A stretch of DNA of 64,000 nucleotides from Streptomyces asiaticus (GCF_018138715.1 NZ_JAGSHX010000006.1:8618001-8682000), one strand, 5' to 3'; positions 19,234 to 28,616 are shown, counted from the first letter of the stretch. Program-made: numbers and translations. Notes: a model not told the origin generated them from the sequence alone.

Positions 19234-20688
19234 TCAACGCGGCCCCGGCGCGCGCATGGCGTGCAGCGGTCCGCGATGCAGCGGCGTGGTGCGCCACCGC
19301 GCGGTGAACACGCGGTCCGCGAGGGAGCAGGTGACCACCAGGTGGTGCGGGGTCTCCAGGAACGCGATGTCCACGGTCAGCGTGTCCGGGTCCGTCCAGC
19401 CCCCGCTCACCGCCGTGGGAACGGGCGCCTCCGGCCCGGTGTGCACCCGCCACCCCGCGCCGTCGAACCCCAGGTCCAGCCGGGACGCCCGCTCGGCCAG
19501 CGAGACGGCCCAGCCGCCGGAGCCGTCCTCGGCCACGGTGACCCCCGTCAGGGTCGGCTGGACCGCGCAGACGCCGCCTTCGGGGGCGAACTCCGCACCC
19601 GACCAGGCGCCGGGGTCCGAGAGCGGCGCGGGCTTCGCCGCCAGCGGCGGCAGGGCGAGCCGGGACAGCCGCCGCTCCAGCGCGGCGTCCTCGTCCGCGC
19701 GCCCGGTGAGCGGCGCGTCGCCGAACGCGGGCAGCAGATGCTCCCAGACCGCGTCCAGGACGGCCTGCATCCGCTCGGTGTCCGCCGTTGTGGCGATCAC
19801 CACATCGTGCTCGGGCAGCACCAGGCAGAACTGCCCGTACGCCCCGTCGCCCCGGTACCCGTGGCGGGACATCCAGAACTGGAGCCCGTACCCCCGCCGC
19901 CAGTCCGGCCCCGAGCCGTCTGCCATGGGCTCCTCGGTCGGGATCCACGGCCGGGTCGCGTCCTCGACCCAGGAGGCCGGAAGCAGCCGTTCGCCCTCCC
20001 ACTCACCGCCCCGCAGATACAGCAGCCCCAGCCGGGCGATCGCGTCGGTGGCCGCGAACAGCCCGCTGAAGCCGAGGTCACGCCCGGCCGGCACCTGGAG
20101 CCAGGCAGCCTCGCCGATGCCCAGCGGATCGAACAGCCGCGGCCGCAGATACTCCGTCAGCGACTGCCCGGTCACCCGCTGGACGATCGCGGCGAGCGTG
20201 TACGTGGCGGGCTGGTTGTACGCGAAGACGGTGCCCGGCGCGCGATCCGGCGGCAGCCGCAGGAAGCCGCGCACGGGCTCCTCCGGGTCCAGGCCGAACG
20301 CCCGCTCCAGCGTCTCCTCGAGATGTCCGCTGGCCATGGACGCGACATGGCGTACCAGCATGGCGCGGCTGCCCGGGTCGGTGATCTCCGCCTCGAACTC
20401 GGGGAAGTACGAGATCACGGGGGCGTCGAGGTCCAGCAGCCCCTCGGCGACGGCCAGCCCCGCCGCCGTGGAGGTGAAGCTCTTGCTGAGGGAGTAGAGC
20501 AGATGCGGCCGCTCGGCGGTGTACGGCGCCCACCAGCCGGAGGCGATCAGCCGGCCGTGGCGCAGGATCATCAGACTGTGCGGCTCGATGTCCGGCGCGC
20601 CCTCGACGGCGTCGAGGAAGGCGTGGACGCCCCGCGCGTCCACGCCCTCGGCGGCGGGGGTGCTGGTGGGCAGCGGATGAGCACTCAT
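19234..20688 (-). CDS. Serine hydrolase (class C beta-lactamase-like fold)
   Basis: 484 residues. The penicillin-binding/esterase fold is shown by the SxxK motif in LLYSLSKSFTSTAAGLAVAEG (near residue 70), FAYNQPATYTLAAIVQRVTG for the Tyr motif region, and DPLGIGEAAW. The usual HxG triad is replaced by GAYGQFCLV. These proteins are mostly esterases or D-aminopeptidases, not drug-resistance enzymes; the substrate is unknown. No signal peptide, so it is cytoplasmic. A C-terminal domain of about 130 residues follows (lipocalin-like strands). ATG 20688 is the natural start. The gene is monocistronic, ended by the hairpin at 19178. Confidence 0.82.
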   Translation of the reverse strand: MSAHPLPTSTPAAEGVDARGVHAFLDAVEGAPDIEPHSLMILRHGRLIASGWWAPYTAERPHLLYSLSKSFTSTAAGLAVAEGLLDLDAPVISYFPEFEAEITDPGSRAMLVRHVASMASGHLEETLERAFGLDPEEPVRGFLRLPPDRAPGTVFAYNQPATYTLAAIVQRVTGQSLTEYLRPRLFDPLGIGEAAWLQVPAGRDLGFSGLFAATDAIARLGLLYLRGGEWEGERLLPASWVEDATRPWIPTEEPMADGSGPDWRRGYGLQFWMSRHGYRGDGAYGQFCLVLPEHDVVIATTADTERMQAVLDAVWEHLLPAFGDAPLTGRADEDAALERRLSRLALPPLAAKPAPLSDPGAWSGAEFAPEGGVCAVQPTLTGVTVAEDGSGGWAVSLAERASRLDLGFDGAGWRVHTGPEAPVPTAVSGGWTDPDTLTVDIAFLETPHHLVVTCSLADRVFTARWRTTPLHRGPLHAMRAPGPR

Positions 20689-20766
20689 CAGACGGGTCCT
20701 CGTGGGGTCAGGGGTGGGCTGCGCCAACCCTCCCCGGCGGGGCGGCGGGTGTCCAGAGGGTTTTGT

Positions 20767-20811
20767 GCCGCCTGCCGCCTGCCGCCTGCCGCCTGCCGCC
20801 TGCCGCCTGCC
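20767..20811. repeat. Microsatellite of a 7-bp unit
   Basis: About six perfect copies of GCCGCCT in a row, lying in the 262-bp gap between the divergent serine hydrolase and hydrolase/hydratase genes. The rest of the gap has no gene that I can support. Confidence 0.9.
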
Positions 20812-20950
20812 GTCCGGCCGCCCGGCCGCCCGGAGGGCGTGGCTGTGGCGAGCCGAGGGCCCGTTGAGAGGATCGGCGGTGATGGGTCGGCGGTGACGTG
20901 AGCGCCGTTGATCCGCGAACGCACCAGACGCCGGAAGGAACGAACACCTC

Positions 20951-22027
20951 GTGACCGACTCCGTGACCGATCGCGTGACCGACGACGACGCCGTGCTGAC
21001 GCGCGTCGAGGGCCGCGCCGGACATCTCACCCTCAACCGGCCCCGCGCCCTCAACTCCCTCACCCATCCGATGGTGACCCGGATCGCCGAGGCCCTCACC
21101 GCCTGGGAGCGGGACCCTGCCGTCGAGACCGTGGTGATCGACGGGGCGGGGGAGCGCGGGCTGTGCGCGGGCGGCGACATCCGCCTGATCCACCAGGACG
21201 TGACCTCGGGCGGCGGCGCGGCCTCGCGGGCGTTCTGGCGCGACGAGTACAGGCTCAACGTCCGGATCGCCCGCTACCCCAAGCCGTATGTGGCCCTGAT
21301 GGACGGCATCGTGATGGGCGGCGGCGTCGGGGTCTCGGCCCACGGCGGTGTGCGGATCGTCACCGAGCGCTCGCGGGTGGCCATGCCCGAGACCACGATC
21401 GGCTTCGTACCGGACGTCGGCGGCACCCATCTGCTGGCCCGCGCACCGGGCGAACTGGGTACGCACCTGGCGCTCACGGGAGCGTCGGTGGGCGCCGCCG
21501 ACGCCCTGCGCTGCGGACTGGCCGACCATGTCGTCCCCTCCGGGCAACTGCCCGCGCTGACCCGGGACCTGGCCGTGGAGCCGGTGGCGGACGTCCTGCC
21601 CCGGTACGCCGTCGAGGCCCCGGCCGGAACCCTGGACGGCCGGCGGGAGTGGATCGACCACTGCTATGCGGCGGACACCGTCGAGGAGATCGTGGACCGG
21701 CTGATGGCCGTCGGCGAACCGGCCGCCAAGGAGACCGCCGAGACCCTCCTCGCCAAGTCCCCCACCGCGCTGAAGGTCACGCTGGCCGCCGTCCGCGGGG
21801 CCCGGGCGCTCGGCTCGCTGGAGCGCGTCATGGAGCAGGAGTACCGCGTCTCCTGCGCCGCCCTGTCCCGCCCGGACCTCATCGAGGGCATCCGCGCCCA
21901 GGTGATCGACAAGGACCGCCGCCCGCGCTGGACCCCGGCGGCTCTCGCCGAGGTCACGGACGCGGAGGTGGCCGGTTTCTTCGTACCGCCCGTCGACGGT
22001 GATCTTCGCCTCGGCGACGCTCCGTAG
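20951..22027 (+). CDS. 3-hydroxyisobutyryl-CoA hydrolase (enoyl-CoA hydratase superfamily)
   Basis: 358 residues, the length of the HIBCH/ECH_2 group rather than the roughly 260 of simple enoyl-CoA hydratases. The crotonase oxyanion loops are GLCAGGDIRLIHQD and DGIVMGGGVGVSAHG; the acid ETTIGFVPDVGGTHLL contains the conserved Glu and Asp. It would hydrolyse 3-hydroxyisobutyryl-CoA in valine catabolism. GTG 20951 follows GGAAGGAA. It has no catabolic partner genes alongside and is convergent with the MFS gene. Confidence 0.85.
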   Translation: MTDSVTDRVTDDDAVLTRVEGRAGHLTLNRPRALNSLTHPMVTRIAEALTAWERDPAVETVVIDGAGERGLCAGGDIRLIHQDVTSGGGAASRAFWRDEYRLNVRIARYPKPYVALMDGIVMGGGVGVSAHGGVRIVTERSRVAMPETTIGFVPDVGGTHLLARAPGELGTHLALTGASVGAADALRCGLADHVVPSGQLPALTRDLAVEPVADVLPRYAVEAPAGTLDGRREWIDHCYAADTVEEIVDRLMAVGEPAAKETAETLLAKSPTALKVTLAAVRGARALGSLERVMEQEYRVSCAALSRPDLIEGIRAQVIDKDRRPRWTPAALAEVTDAEVAGFFVPPVDGDLRLGDAP

Positions 22028-22035
22028 CCGGCCGC

Positions 22036-22070
22036 CTGTCGGCGCCGGCAGAGGGGCTGTCGGCGCCGAC
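22036..22070. repeat. Direct repeat and palindrome after the CoA hydrolase
   Basis: CTGTCGGCGCCG occurs at 22036-22047 and 22057-22068; the second copy is part of the perfect palindrome GTCGGCGCCGAC. It may act as a terminator, without a T-tract. Confidence 0.5.
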
Positions 22071-22105
22071 GGTTGAAATAGTGTGCCAAGCAGCACATCA
22101 GCGGG

Positions 22106-22198
22106 GTGACCCGCGTGAGCGCGCGGCAGCAGCGCCGACCGGCCCGTGCGATCAAGAACGCGCGGGAGACGGCGCTGCTGCCCTGCGGATCGTGCTAG
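22106..22198 (+). pseudogene. rpsR: Fragment of ribosomal protein S18 (C-terminal end)
   Basis: Thirty codons ending at TAG 22198 read VTRVSARQQRRPARAIKNARETALLPC, the C-terminal third of S18 (normally VTRVSVQQQRQ-A-AIKNAREMALLPY). The preceding AKQHIS does not match well and the N-terminal two thirds are absent. Many Streptomyces carry a second, zinc-repressed copy of S18 next to other cysteine-free ribosomal proteins; this may be what is left of one. No ribosome site precedes it. Confidence 0.7.
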
Positions 22199-22202
22199 CG
22201 CC

Positions 22203-23594
22203 TCACCGGCGCACCGGCTCGGTGCTGTCGGCCGCGGTGTTCAGATCGCGGTCGAGGGTCTCCGGGGACATCCGGGTGGCGATGAGGCTGACCGCCGTGA
22301 CCAGCGACATATAGACGGCGACCGGTATCCAGGAGCCGGAGAACGCGGTGAGGAGCGCGCTACAGATCAGTGGCGCGACCCCGCCGCCGATCAGCGAGGA
22401 GAACTCCCGGCCCAGCGTGACGCCCGCGTAGCGGTAGCGCTTGCCGAACAGTTCGGGGAAGTAGCTCATCTGGACGCCGACCGAGCCGTGGCAGGCCAGG
22501 ATGAAGCCGATGACGATGGCCACGGTGATCGCCACGTGTGAGCCGGTGTTCAGCGCGATGAAGGTCGGGGCGGGCAGCAGCACCAGCGCGGCGGCGATGG
22601 TGGAGTAGACCGGGCGCCGCCCGAGGCGGTCGGAGAGCGTGCCGAAGCAGATGGCCGCGAGGCCGCCGCACAGGGCCCCGATCAGCAGCACCTGGGGAAC
22701 GAAGTCCTTGTCGACGCCGACGCTGGACACCAGGTAGGAGGCCATGAAGACCTGGTACGTGTAGGACTGGGTGCTGACGCCGAAGTTCATGAACAGCGCC
22801 AGCAGCATGGGCTTCCGGCCGTGCTGGAAGACCTCCTTCACCGGTGAGGCGGGCCGTTCTTGCTGCTCCTTGAGCTCGGTGAAGACCGGGCTCTCGTTGA
22901 GCTTGCGGCGCAGCACCAGGGCGATCACGGTCACCAGGAGGCTGCTGCCGAAGATCAGCCGCCAGCCCCAGCTCATCAGGGCGTCGTCGGGCAGGCGTTG
23001 GGCGAGGATCCAGGCCACCGCGCCCAGGGCGGTGCCCAGCGCGGCGCCGGTCATGACGAGGGAGGACAGTCTGCCGCGGCGTCCGGGGGCGGCCGTCTCG
23101 GTGAGCAGGGTGGCGCCGCCGGACTGCTCGGCCCCGGCCCCGAAGCCCTGCCCCATACGGCAGATGAGCAGCAGGATCGGGGCGAGCAGCCCGGCCTCGT
23201 TGTAGGTGGGCAGCAGTCCGATGGCGAGGGTGGAGCCGCCCATCAGGAGCAGGGTCGCCACCAGCACCCACTTGCGGCCGAGGCGGTCGCCGAAGCGGGA
23301 GAAGAAGAGCCCGCCGAGCGGGCGGGCGGCGAAGCCCACGGCGTAGGTGCTGAAGCTGGCCAGGATGCCCACGGACGGTGAGGCGTTGGGGAAGAACAGA
23401 TCACTGAAGATCAGCGCCGATGCGGTGCCGTAGATGACGAAGTCGTACTGCTCGAGCGCGGTGCCGATGAGACCGGCCAGGGCGGCGCGGCGTACCGCGC
23501 GGGGGTCGGCGGGTGGTTCGGCGGGGGTGGAAGGGTCGGGGGAGGTGGCCGGCGACGGGGGGCGCGCCGTGGCGGGGGTGGGGTTGCTGTCCAT
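22203..23594 (-). CDS. MFS transporter, metabolite:proton symporter (MHS) type
   Basis: 463 residues with 12 predicted membrane helices. The loop-2 motif FFSRFGDRLGRKWVL and GTLSDRLGRRPVY in loop 8 are MHS/sugar-acid-symporter signatures, with ALEQYDFVIYGTASALIF in TM1. The first 30 residues are a Pro/Thr-rich leader. It probably imports a carboxylate or sugar acid and forms the end of the LacI-controlled operon. ATG 23594 follows AAGGAGG. The 123 bp separating it from the dehydrogenase upstream is an unusual polypurine tract. Confidence 0.82.
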   Translation of the reverse strand: MDSNPTPATARPPSPATSPDPSTPAEPPADPRAVRRAALAGLIGTALEQYDFVIYGTASALIFSDLFFPNASPSVGILASFSTYAVGFAARPLGGLFFSRFGDRLGRKWVLVATLLLMGGSTLAIGLLPTYNEAGLLAPILLLICRMGQGFGAGAEQSGGATLLTETAAPGRRGRLSSLVMTGAALGTALGAVAWILAQRLPDDALMSWGWRLIFGSSLLVTVIALVLRRKLNESPVFTELKEQQERPASPVKEVFQHGRKPMLLALFMNFGVSTQSYTYQVFMASYLVSSVGVDKDFVPQVLLIGALCGGLAAICFGTLSDRLGRRPVYSTIAAALVLLPAPTFIALNTGSHVAITVAIVIGFILACHGSVGVQMSYFPELFGKRYRYAGVTLGREFSSLIGGGVAPLICSALLTAFSGSWIPVAVYMSLVTAVSLIATRMSPETLDRDLNTAADSTEPVRR

Positions 23595-23624
23595 GATCCA
23601 TGCCTCCTTGAACGGATCGACGCA

Positions 23625-23715
23625 GCGGAGCGGTGGAGGGGAGGGCAGGCGAAAGGGGACAGAGGAACGGGGGAAGTGGGGAGACAACGGGGGACGTGGG
23701 GGGACAGGGGACGGG
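23625..23715. other. Polypurine, G-quadruplex-prone tract
   Basis: Some 90 bp of almost pure purine on the plus strand, with repeated runs of three to six G, lies between two minus-strand operon genes. The transcript would be C/U-rich. No gene or clear repeat unit is present. Confidence 0.7.
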
Positions 23716-23717
23716 GT

Positions 23718-25229
23718 TCAGGGGTGGGCGGGGGTCCGTAGGGTCCCGGCGGCGTCGGCTGCCGCGGCGGCGGGGCCGTGGCGGACGATGAGGTCGATCA
23801 GCTCGGAGACCCGGGCGGCGAAGTCCGGGTGGTCTCTCAGTCCGTCGCCGAGCAGCCCGCTGTCCAGGACGGCCGCGACGAAGGGCGGCCCGGAGGCGGT
23901 GGCGCTCCGCCCGGCGATGGTGGCGAGCGTCTCCCGGGCCGGGTCCGCCATCGCGGTGGCGTGGGGGCCGGGGGAGAAGCCGGGGCGCGGTGCCACGCAG
24001 CACAGATACGCGGCGACGGTGAGCGCGAGATGGTGGGGCATGCGTCCGGCCCGCAGGTGGAACAGGGCGGGTTCGGGGACTCGTTGGCGCAGTTTGACCG
24101 AGCCGTCGGAGCCGACCTGCCGGGTGCGGTGGCCCAGGGCGGTGTTGGCCCAGCGGTCGAAGAGCTGTCCGATGTAGTGGTCGGGGTCGATGTCGGTGGG
24201 CACGGTGAGGGTCGGCAGATAGTCGTCGTGGAGCACCGCGCGGGCGGCTTCGGCGATGAACGGCCGGGCGGTGGCGTCCGGGATGGTCTCCCGTCCGTCC
24301 AGCGCGCCGAGGTAGGCGATGAGGGAGTGGGTGCCGTTGAGCAGGCGCAGCTTCAGCAGTTCGTAGGGTTCGACGTCGTCGGTGAAGAGCGCCCCGCCGG
24401 TTTCCCAGTGCGGGCGTCCGGCGGCGAAGCGGTCCTCCATGACCCACATGCTGAAGGGTTCGGCCGGTACCGGGACGGTGTCGTGTACGCCGAGGTGGGT
24501 GGCGACGGCGTGGCGGTAGGTGTCGGTGGTGGCGGGGACGATCCGGTCGACCATGGAGTTGGGGAAGGTCACGGCGGATTCCAGCCAGGGTGTGAGGTCG
24601 TCGCGTTCGGCGGCGGGGAGGGCCTGGGTGAACTCGTGGACGAGTCGCCTGGTCTGGGTGCCGTTGCCGGCGAGGTTGTCGCAGCTGAGCACGGTGACGG
24701 GCCGGGCGTGGGTCCGTATGCGGCGCTGGAGGCCGCGGACGATCTGGCCGATGGTGGTCCGTGGCGGCGTAGCGCCGCGCAGGTCGGCCCGGACGGCGGG
24801 GGCGTCGAGGTCGAGGCCGCCGGTGCGCGGGGAGAAGGTGTAGCCGTGTTCGGTGACGGTCAGGGTGATGACGGCCGTGGTGGGGGCGGCGAGGGCGTCG
24901 AGGAGTTCGGCGGGCTGCTCGGTGGCCACCAGGGCGCCGGTGTGTACGGCGGGGACGGTGACGCGGGTGTCGTCGGGGGAGATCTCCACGACGGCGTAGG
25001 CCATCTCCTGGTCGCGCATCGCGCGTGCCACGGTGGCGGAGTGGCTGGCCACGCCGAGGATGCCCCAGGGGCCGTCGGTGTGGCGCAGGGCGGCGGCGGT
25101 GTGGACGGCCTGGTGGGCGCGGTGGAAGTTGCCGAGGCCCAGGTGGACGATGCCGGTTTCGGCGGGTGGATGGGGGAGGGTGAGGGCGGCCGCGGGGGTG
25201 GTGGCGCGGCGGAGGCGGGGGAGGGGCAT
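23718..25229 (-). CDS. Mannitol/fructuronate dehydrogenase family protein
   Basis: About 503 residues of the long-chain mannitol dehydrogenase family (MtlD/UxuB). GIVHLGLGNFHRAHQAVH is the NAD-binding loop; the catalytic motif KLRLLNGTHSLIAYLG near residue 300 contains the conserved Lys, Asn and His. It oxidises a polyol or reduces a keto-sugar acid such as fructuronate or tagaturonate. ManD-like and 2-hydroxyacid dehydrogenase genes upstream argue for a sugar acid. ATG 25229 has GGTGA upstream; GTG 25238, overlapping the upstream stop by GTGA, is equally likely. Confidence 0.85.
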   Translation of the reverse strand: MPLPRLRRATTPAAALTLPHPPAETGIVHLGLGNFHRAHQAVHTAAALRHTDGPWGILGVASHSATVARAMRDQEMAYAVVEISPDDTRVTVPAVHTGALVATEQPAELLDALAAPTTAVITLTVTEHGYTFSPRTGGLDLDAPAVRADLRGATPPRTTIGQIVRGLQRRIRTHARPVTVLSCDNLAGNGTQTRRLVHEFTQALPAAERDDLTPWLESAVTFPNSMVDRIVPATTDTYRHAVATHLGVHDTVPVPAEPFSMWVMEDRFAAGRPHWETGGALFTDDVEPYELLKLRLLNGTHSLIAYLGALDGRETIPDATARPFIAEAARAVLHDDYLPTLTVPTDIDPDHYIGQLFDRWANTALGHRTRQVGSDGSVKLRQRVPEPALFHLRAGRMPHHLALTVAAYLCCVAPRPGFSPGPHATAMADPARETLATIAGRSATASGPPFVAAVLDSGLLGDGLRDHPDFAARVSELIDLIVRHGPAAAAADAAGTLRTPAHP

Positions 25230-25234
25230 GGGTG

Positions 25235-26458
25235 TCACCAGTCCGTCATCGAGCCGTCGAGTCGTCGCGCGACCGGCAGATAGGCGGGTTCGTAGGGGTG
25301 GCGGGCGGCGAGTTCCTGGTCGATCTCGACGCCGATGCCGGGCGCGTCGCCGGGGTGGAGGTGGCCGTCGGCGTAGGACCAGGCGTGCCGGAACACCTCG
25401 TGGACCAGGGGTTCGTAGCCCATGTACTCCTGGATGGCGAAGTTGGGGGTGGCCAGGCCGAGGTGGAGTGAGGCGCCGAGGGCGACGGGGGAGATGTCCG
25501 AGGGGCCGTGCGGTCCGAGCCGCACCTGCCAGAGGTCGGCGAGGGTGGCGATGCGCCGCAGATGGCTGATGCCGCCCGCGTGGCTCACACAGGTGCGAAT
25601 GAAGTCGATCAGCTGCTCGGTGATCAGTGTCTGGCACTCCCAGACGGTGTTGAACACCTCGCCGATGGCCAGCGGGACGGTGGTGTGGCGGCGGATGTGC
25701 CGCAGCACCTCCTGGTTCTCGGCGGGGGTGACGTCCTCCAGCCAGAAGAGGTCCGCCGGTTCCAGGGCGCGGCCGAGCCGGGCGGCCTCGCCGGGGGTGA
25801 GCCGGTGGTGGGTGTCGTGGAGCAGTTTCAGCTCGGGGCCCACGTGTTCGCGGATCCGCGTGAGGACGCGGGGGATGTGGCGGAGGTAGGCGTCGGTGTC
25901 CCAGGTCTCCTCGACGGGGGCGGCGCCCCGGCCGGCGGGTTCGTATCCGGTGCCGCTCCTGCTGACGCCGTAGACCAACTCCAGTCCGGGGACGCCGCTT
26001 TGGGCCCGTACGGCGCGGAAGCCGCGCTCCCGCCGTACCTCGATGGACTCCAGCAGCTGGGGGAGGTCCCAGCCGGTGGCGTGGGTGTAGGCGAGGACGC
26101 GGTCGCGGACCGCGCCGCCCAGCAGCTGGTAGACGGGCTGTCCGGTGGTCTTGCCCTTGATGTCCCACAGCGCGATGTCCACCGCGCCGATGGCGGTCAT
26201 CGTCACCGGTCCGCGCCGCCAGTAGGCGCCGCGGTAGAGGTACTGCCAGGTGTCCTCGACGCGGGCCGGGTCGCGGCCGATGAGGAGGGGGGCGAGGTGG
26301 TCACGGAGGTAGGAGGCGACGGCGAGTTCGCGGCCGTTGAGGGTGGCGTCGCCCCAGCCGGTGACGCCGTCCGCGGTGGTGATTTTGAGGAGGACGAAGT
26401 TGCGCCCCGGGCTGGTGACGAGGACGTCGACGTCGGTGATGGTGTCGGTTGCCGTCAC
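25235..26458 (-). CDS. ManD-like sugar acid dehydratase (enolase superfamily)
   Basis: About 407 residues of the ManD/RspA group. Metal ligands can be seen as Asp in LLHDTHHRL, Glu in FWLEDVTP and Glu in AIGEVFN; the His two residues after the first Asp is the ManD base. The lid sequence [15 protein letters not shown] is typical. Known ManD proteins dehydrate D-mannonate or D-gluconate to 2-keto-3-deoxygluconate, though many family members have weak activity. GTG 26458 overlaps the upstream stop by GTGA. The next gene follows with no gap. No KDG kinase or aldolase gene is in this operon. Confidence 0.85.
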   Translation of the reverse strand: MTATDTITDVDVLVTSPGRNFVLLKITTADGVTGWGDATLNGRELAVASYLRDHLAPLLIGRDPARVEDTWQYLYRGAYWRRGPVTMTAIGAVDIALWDIKGKTTGQPVYQLLGGAVRDRVLAYTHATGWDLPQLLESIEVRRERGFRAVRAQSGVPGLELVYGVSRSGTGYEPAGRGAAPVEETWDTDAYLRHIPRVLTRIREHVGPELKLLHDTHHRLTPGEAARLGRALEPADLFWLEDVTPAENQEVLRHIRRHTTVPLAIGEVFNTVWECQTLITEQLIDFIRTCVSHAGGISHLRRIATLADLWQVRLGPHGPSDISPVALGASLHLGLATPNFAIQEYMGYEPLVHEVFRHAWSYADGHLHPGDAPGIGVEIDQELAARHPYEPAYLPVARRLDGSMTDW

Positions 26459-27456
26459 GGGGCCACCGCCACCACGTTGTGGAGGGGTTCGCCCGTGGCG
26501 AGCCGGCGGATGTTGGCGGTGATGTCGGCGGTGCGGTGGACGAAGGTCTGGCGGGTGAGGCCGGAGGAGTGTGGGGTCATCAGCACGTTGTCCAGCGTGT
26601 CGAAGGGGTGCTTGCCGGGGGTGGCGGTGTGGCCGTCGGCCGGGTACCGGTACCAGACGTCGATCGCGGCGCCGCCGATGGTGCGGTCGCTCAGCGCCTG
26701 GTACAGCGCGTCCTCGTCCACGACGGGTCCGCGGCCGACGTTGACCAGGACCGCGTCCGGGCGCATCCGGGACAGCTCGGCCGTGCCGATCAGCCCGGTG
26801 GTGTCCTCGGTGAGCGGCACGGACACCACCACGGCGTCGCAGCTCTCCAGCAGGGCGTGGAGGTCCTTGACGGTCCCGGCCCACAGCAGTCCGTGGGCGG
26901 CCGCGTCCACGTCCCCGCGCCGGGTGACGGCGATGCCCCGCGCGCCGAACGCCTGGAACAGCCGCCAGCAGCGGGCCCCGATGTGTCCGAAGCCGATGAA
27001 CCCGACGGTGGCGGTGGTCAGGTCCTCCGCCCAGGGTGCCCGTGGGTCATGGGCGGGGGAGTCCCAGTGTGCTTCCCGGCGCAGTGCGGTGTGCTGGCGC
27101 AGAAAGCCACGGCGCATCAGGATCGTGGTGGACACGGTGTATTCGGCGATGGCGTTCTCGTGGTGGTAGGTGTTGGCCACCCGGGTGCCCGGGGCCAGCG
27201 CGGCGGTGTCGATGTTGTCCGTTCCGGCTCCGGCGGCGTGGACCAGCCGGAGCCGGGTGGCGGCCGCGGCCATGGTGGCGGTGCACCGGCCCGAGACGAG
27301 GACGTCCGCGTCCGTCATGGCGGCTTCGACCGCCTCGGTGTGCCGGGGGTCGGGCCAGTGGACGACCGTGCCGTGGGGGAGGGCGGCCTCGAATTCGGTG
27401 CGCAGCGGGGCGAGGTTGGGGTCGGCGACCACCACGGTCAGGGGGTCGGCGGTCAT
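26455..27456 (-). CDS. D-2-hydroxyacid dehydrogenase
   Basis: 333 residues. The NAD-binding loop [20 protein letters not shown] (near residue 150) and the catalytic Arg/Glu/His positions ([14 protein letters not shown]; final His in TPHSSGLT) identify the family. It reduces 2-keto acids to D-hydroxy acids or the reverse. ATG 27456 overlaps the LacI gene's stop by ATGA. In this operon it may handle a keto-acid derived from the same sugar acid as the ManD-like enzyme. Confidence 0.87.
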   Translation of the reverse strand: MTADPLTVVVADPNLAPLRTEFEAALPHGTVVHWPDPRHTEAVEAAMTDADVLVSGRCTATMAAAATRLRLVHAAGAGTDNIDTAALAPGTRVANTYHHENAIAEYTVSTTILMRRGFLRQHTALRREAHWDSPAHDPRAPWAEDLTTATVGFIGFGHIGARCWRLFQAFGARGIAVTRRGDVDAAAHGLLWAGTVKDLHALLESCDAVVVSVPLTEDTTGLIGTAELSRMRPDAVLVNVGRGPVVDEDALYQALSDRTIGGAAIDVWYRYPADGHTATPGKHPFDTLDNVLMTPHSSGLTRQTFVHRTADITANIRRLATGEPLHNVVAVAP

Positions 27457-28514
27457 GAGGCGTCCTTGGTGGCGGGGCCGGTGGGCGCGGTGGCCGTGGC
27501 GGGCCGGTGCCGGGGGGTGCGGGTGGTGGCGGGGCCGGTGGAGTCGCGCACGATGAGCTGCGTGGACAGTCGGTGGGTACGCGGGATCTGCCGTTCGCCC
27601 GCGAGGACCTGCCCCAGCATCTGGAGGCTGAGCGCCCCGGCGCGGGCCATGGGCACGGCGACGCTGGTCAGGGACGGCTGGGACACCTCGGCGAAGGGGA
27701 TGTCGTCGAACCCGATGACGCTGAGGTCTCCGGGCACGGTCAGCCCCAGCGCCCGGGCGCCGGTCAGCACGCCGAACGCCATCAGGTCGTTGTGGGCGAT
27801 GACGGCGGAGGCGCCCGAGGCCATGACACTCGCGGCGGCGGCGGTGCCGCCCGCCACCGTCTCGGACTGCCAGCCGAGCAACTCCAGCTCCAGTCCGGCG
27901 CGTCCGGTCTCGGCGCGGATGAGGTCGACGCGGTGGGCGTTGGACCAGGAGCGCCGCATGCCCTGGACGTAGGCGATCCGCCGGTGTCCGAGGGCGGCGA
28001 GGTACTCCACGGCCTGGCGCATCCCGTGGGCGGCGTCGGCGAGCACACAGTCGGTGCCGGACGTTTCGCGGTTGACCAGCACGGTGGGGGTGCGGCCGCA
28101 GATGTCGAGCACATCGTCCGCGTCCAGCCGTGGGGAGCACACGACCAGGCCGTCCGCCCGCTCCCGCAGATGTGTGAGGACCTCGCGCTCACGGTCCGGG
28201 TCGAGGTCGGTGTCGGCGAGGACGACGGTCTGCCTGTGGTGCCGGCACTCGCCCTGTGCGGCCTTGACGAAGGCTCCGAAGACGGGGTTGGCGATATCGG
28301 GGACGACGAGCGCGACGGTGGCGGTCTCGGCCCGGGCCGCGGTGGCGCTCTCGGCGGTGCGCGCCACGGGTGGTTCGTACCCCAGCTCCTGCGCGACGGT
28401 CAGCACCTTGCGCAGGGTCTGGGGGCCGAGCCGGCCGGGGTCGCTGAACGCCCGGGATGCCGTGGACAGCGCGACGTTCGCGCCCTTGGCGACATCGGTC
28501 AGGGTGGGGGCCAT
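27453..28514 (-). CDS. LacI-family repressor
   Basis: 353 residues. The N-terminal helix-turn-helix is PTLTDVAKGANVALSTASRAFSD with the hinge RKVLTVAQELGYEPP. The sugar-binding core follows (VALVVPDIANPVFGAFVKAAQ and VIGFDDIPFAEVSQPSLTSV). It heads the operon that it probably controls; the operator lies between its -35 and start. The C-terminus is a Thr/Pro-rich tail of 25 residues. Overlaps the 2-hydroxyacid dehydrogenase by ATGA. Confidence 0.9.
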   Translation of the reverse strand: MAPTLTDVAKGANVALSTASRAFSDPGRLGPQTLRKVLTVAQELGYEPPVARTAESATAARAETATVALVVPDIANPVFGAFVKAAQGECRHHRQTVVLADTDLDPDREREVLTHLRERADGLVVCSPRLDADDVLDICGRTPTVLVNRETSGTDCVLADAAHGMRQAVEYLAALGHRRIAYVQGMRRSWSNAHRVDLIRAETGRAGLELELLGWQSETVAGGTAAAASVMASGASAVIAHNDLMAFGVLTGARALGLTVPGDLSVIGFDDIPFAEVSQPSLTSVAVPMARAGALSLQMLGQVLAGERQIPRTHRLSTQLIVRDSTGPATTRTPRHRPATATAPTGPATKDAS

Positions 28515-28576
28515 GGCAGCCCGTTACCGGTGTGACGGGGTGGGGTGGGTGAACGGCATGTGGCATGGTCTTCACC

Positions 28577-28616
28577 GTTGCGCAACCTTGTCAATGCTTG
28601 CCAACACATTGGCAAG
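28577..28616 (-). promoter_or_regulatory. LacI operator and promoter of the sugar-acid operon
   Basis: GTTGCGCAAC, a perfect palindrome with the CG centre typical of LacI-family sites, is at 28577-28586. A perfect TTGACA (minus strand) is at 28594-28589, so the operator lies in the spacer after the -35. A second palindrome with 8-bp arms, CTTGCCAACACATTGGCAAG, is at 28597-28616 and could hold a second dimer. The -10 is not clear. Confidence 0.65.

Noticed and set aside
19234..20688. Antibiotic-resistance beta-lactamase
   Set aside because: No signal peptide and HxG/KTG motif missing; more likely an esterase or peptidase-like hydrolase.
20767..20811. Possible CRISPR-like repeat
   Set aside because: Seven-base units with no spacers, so a microsatellite.
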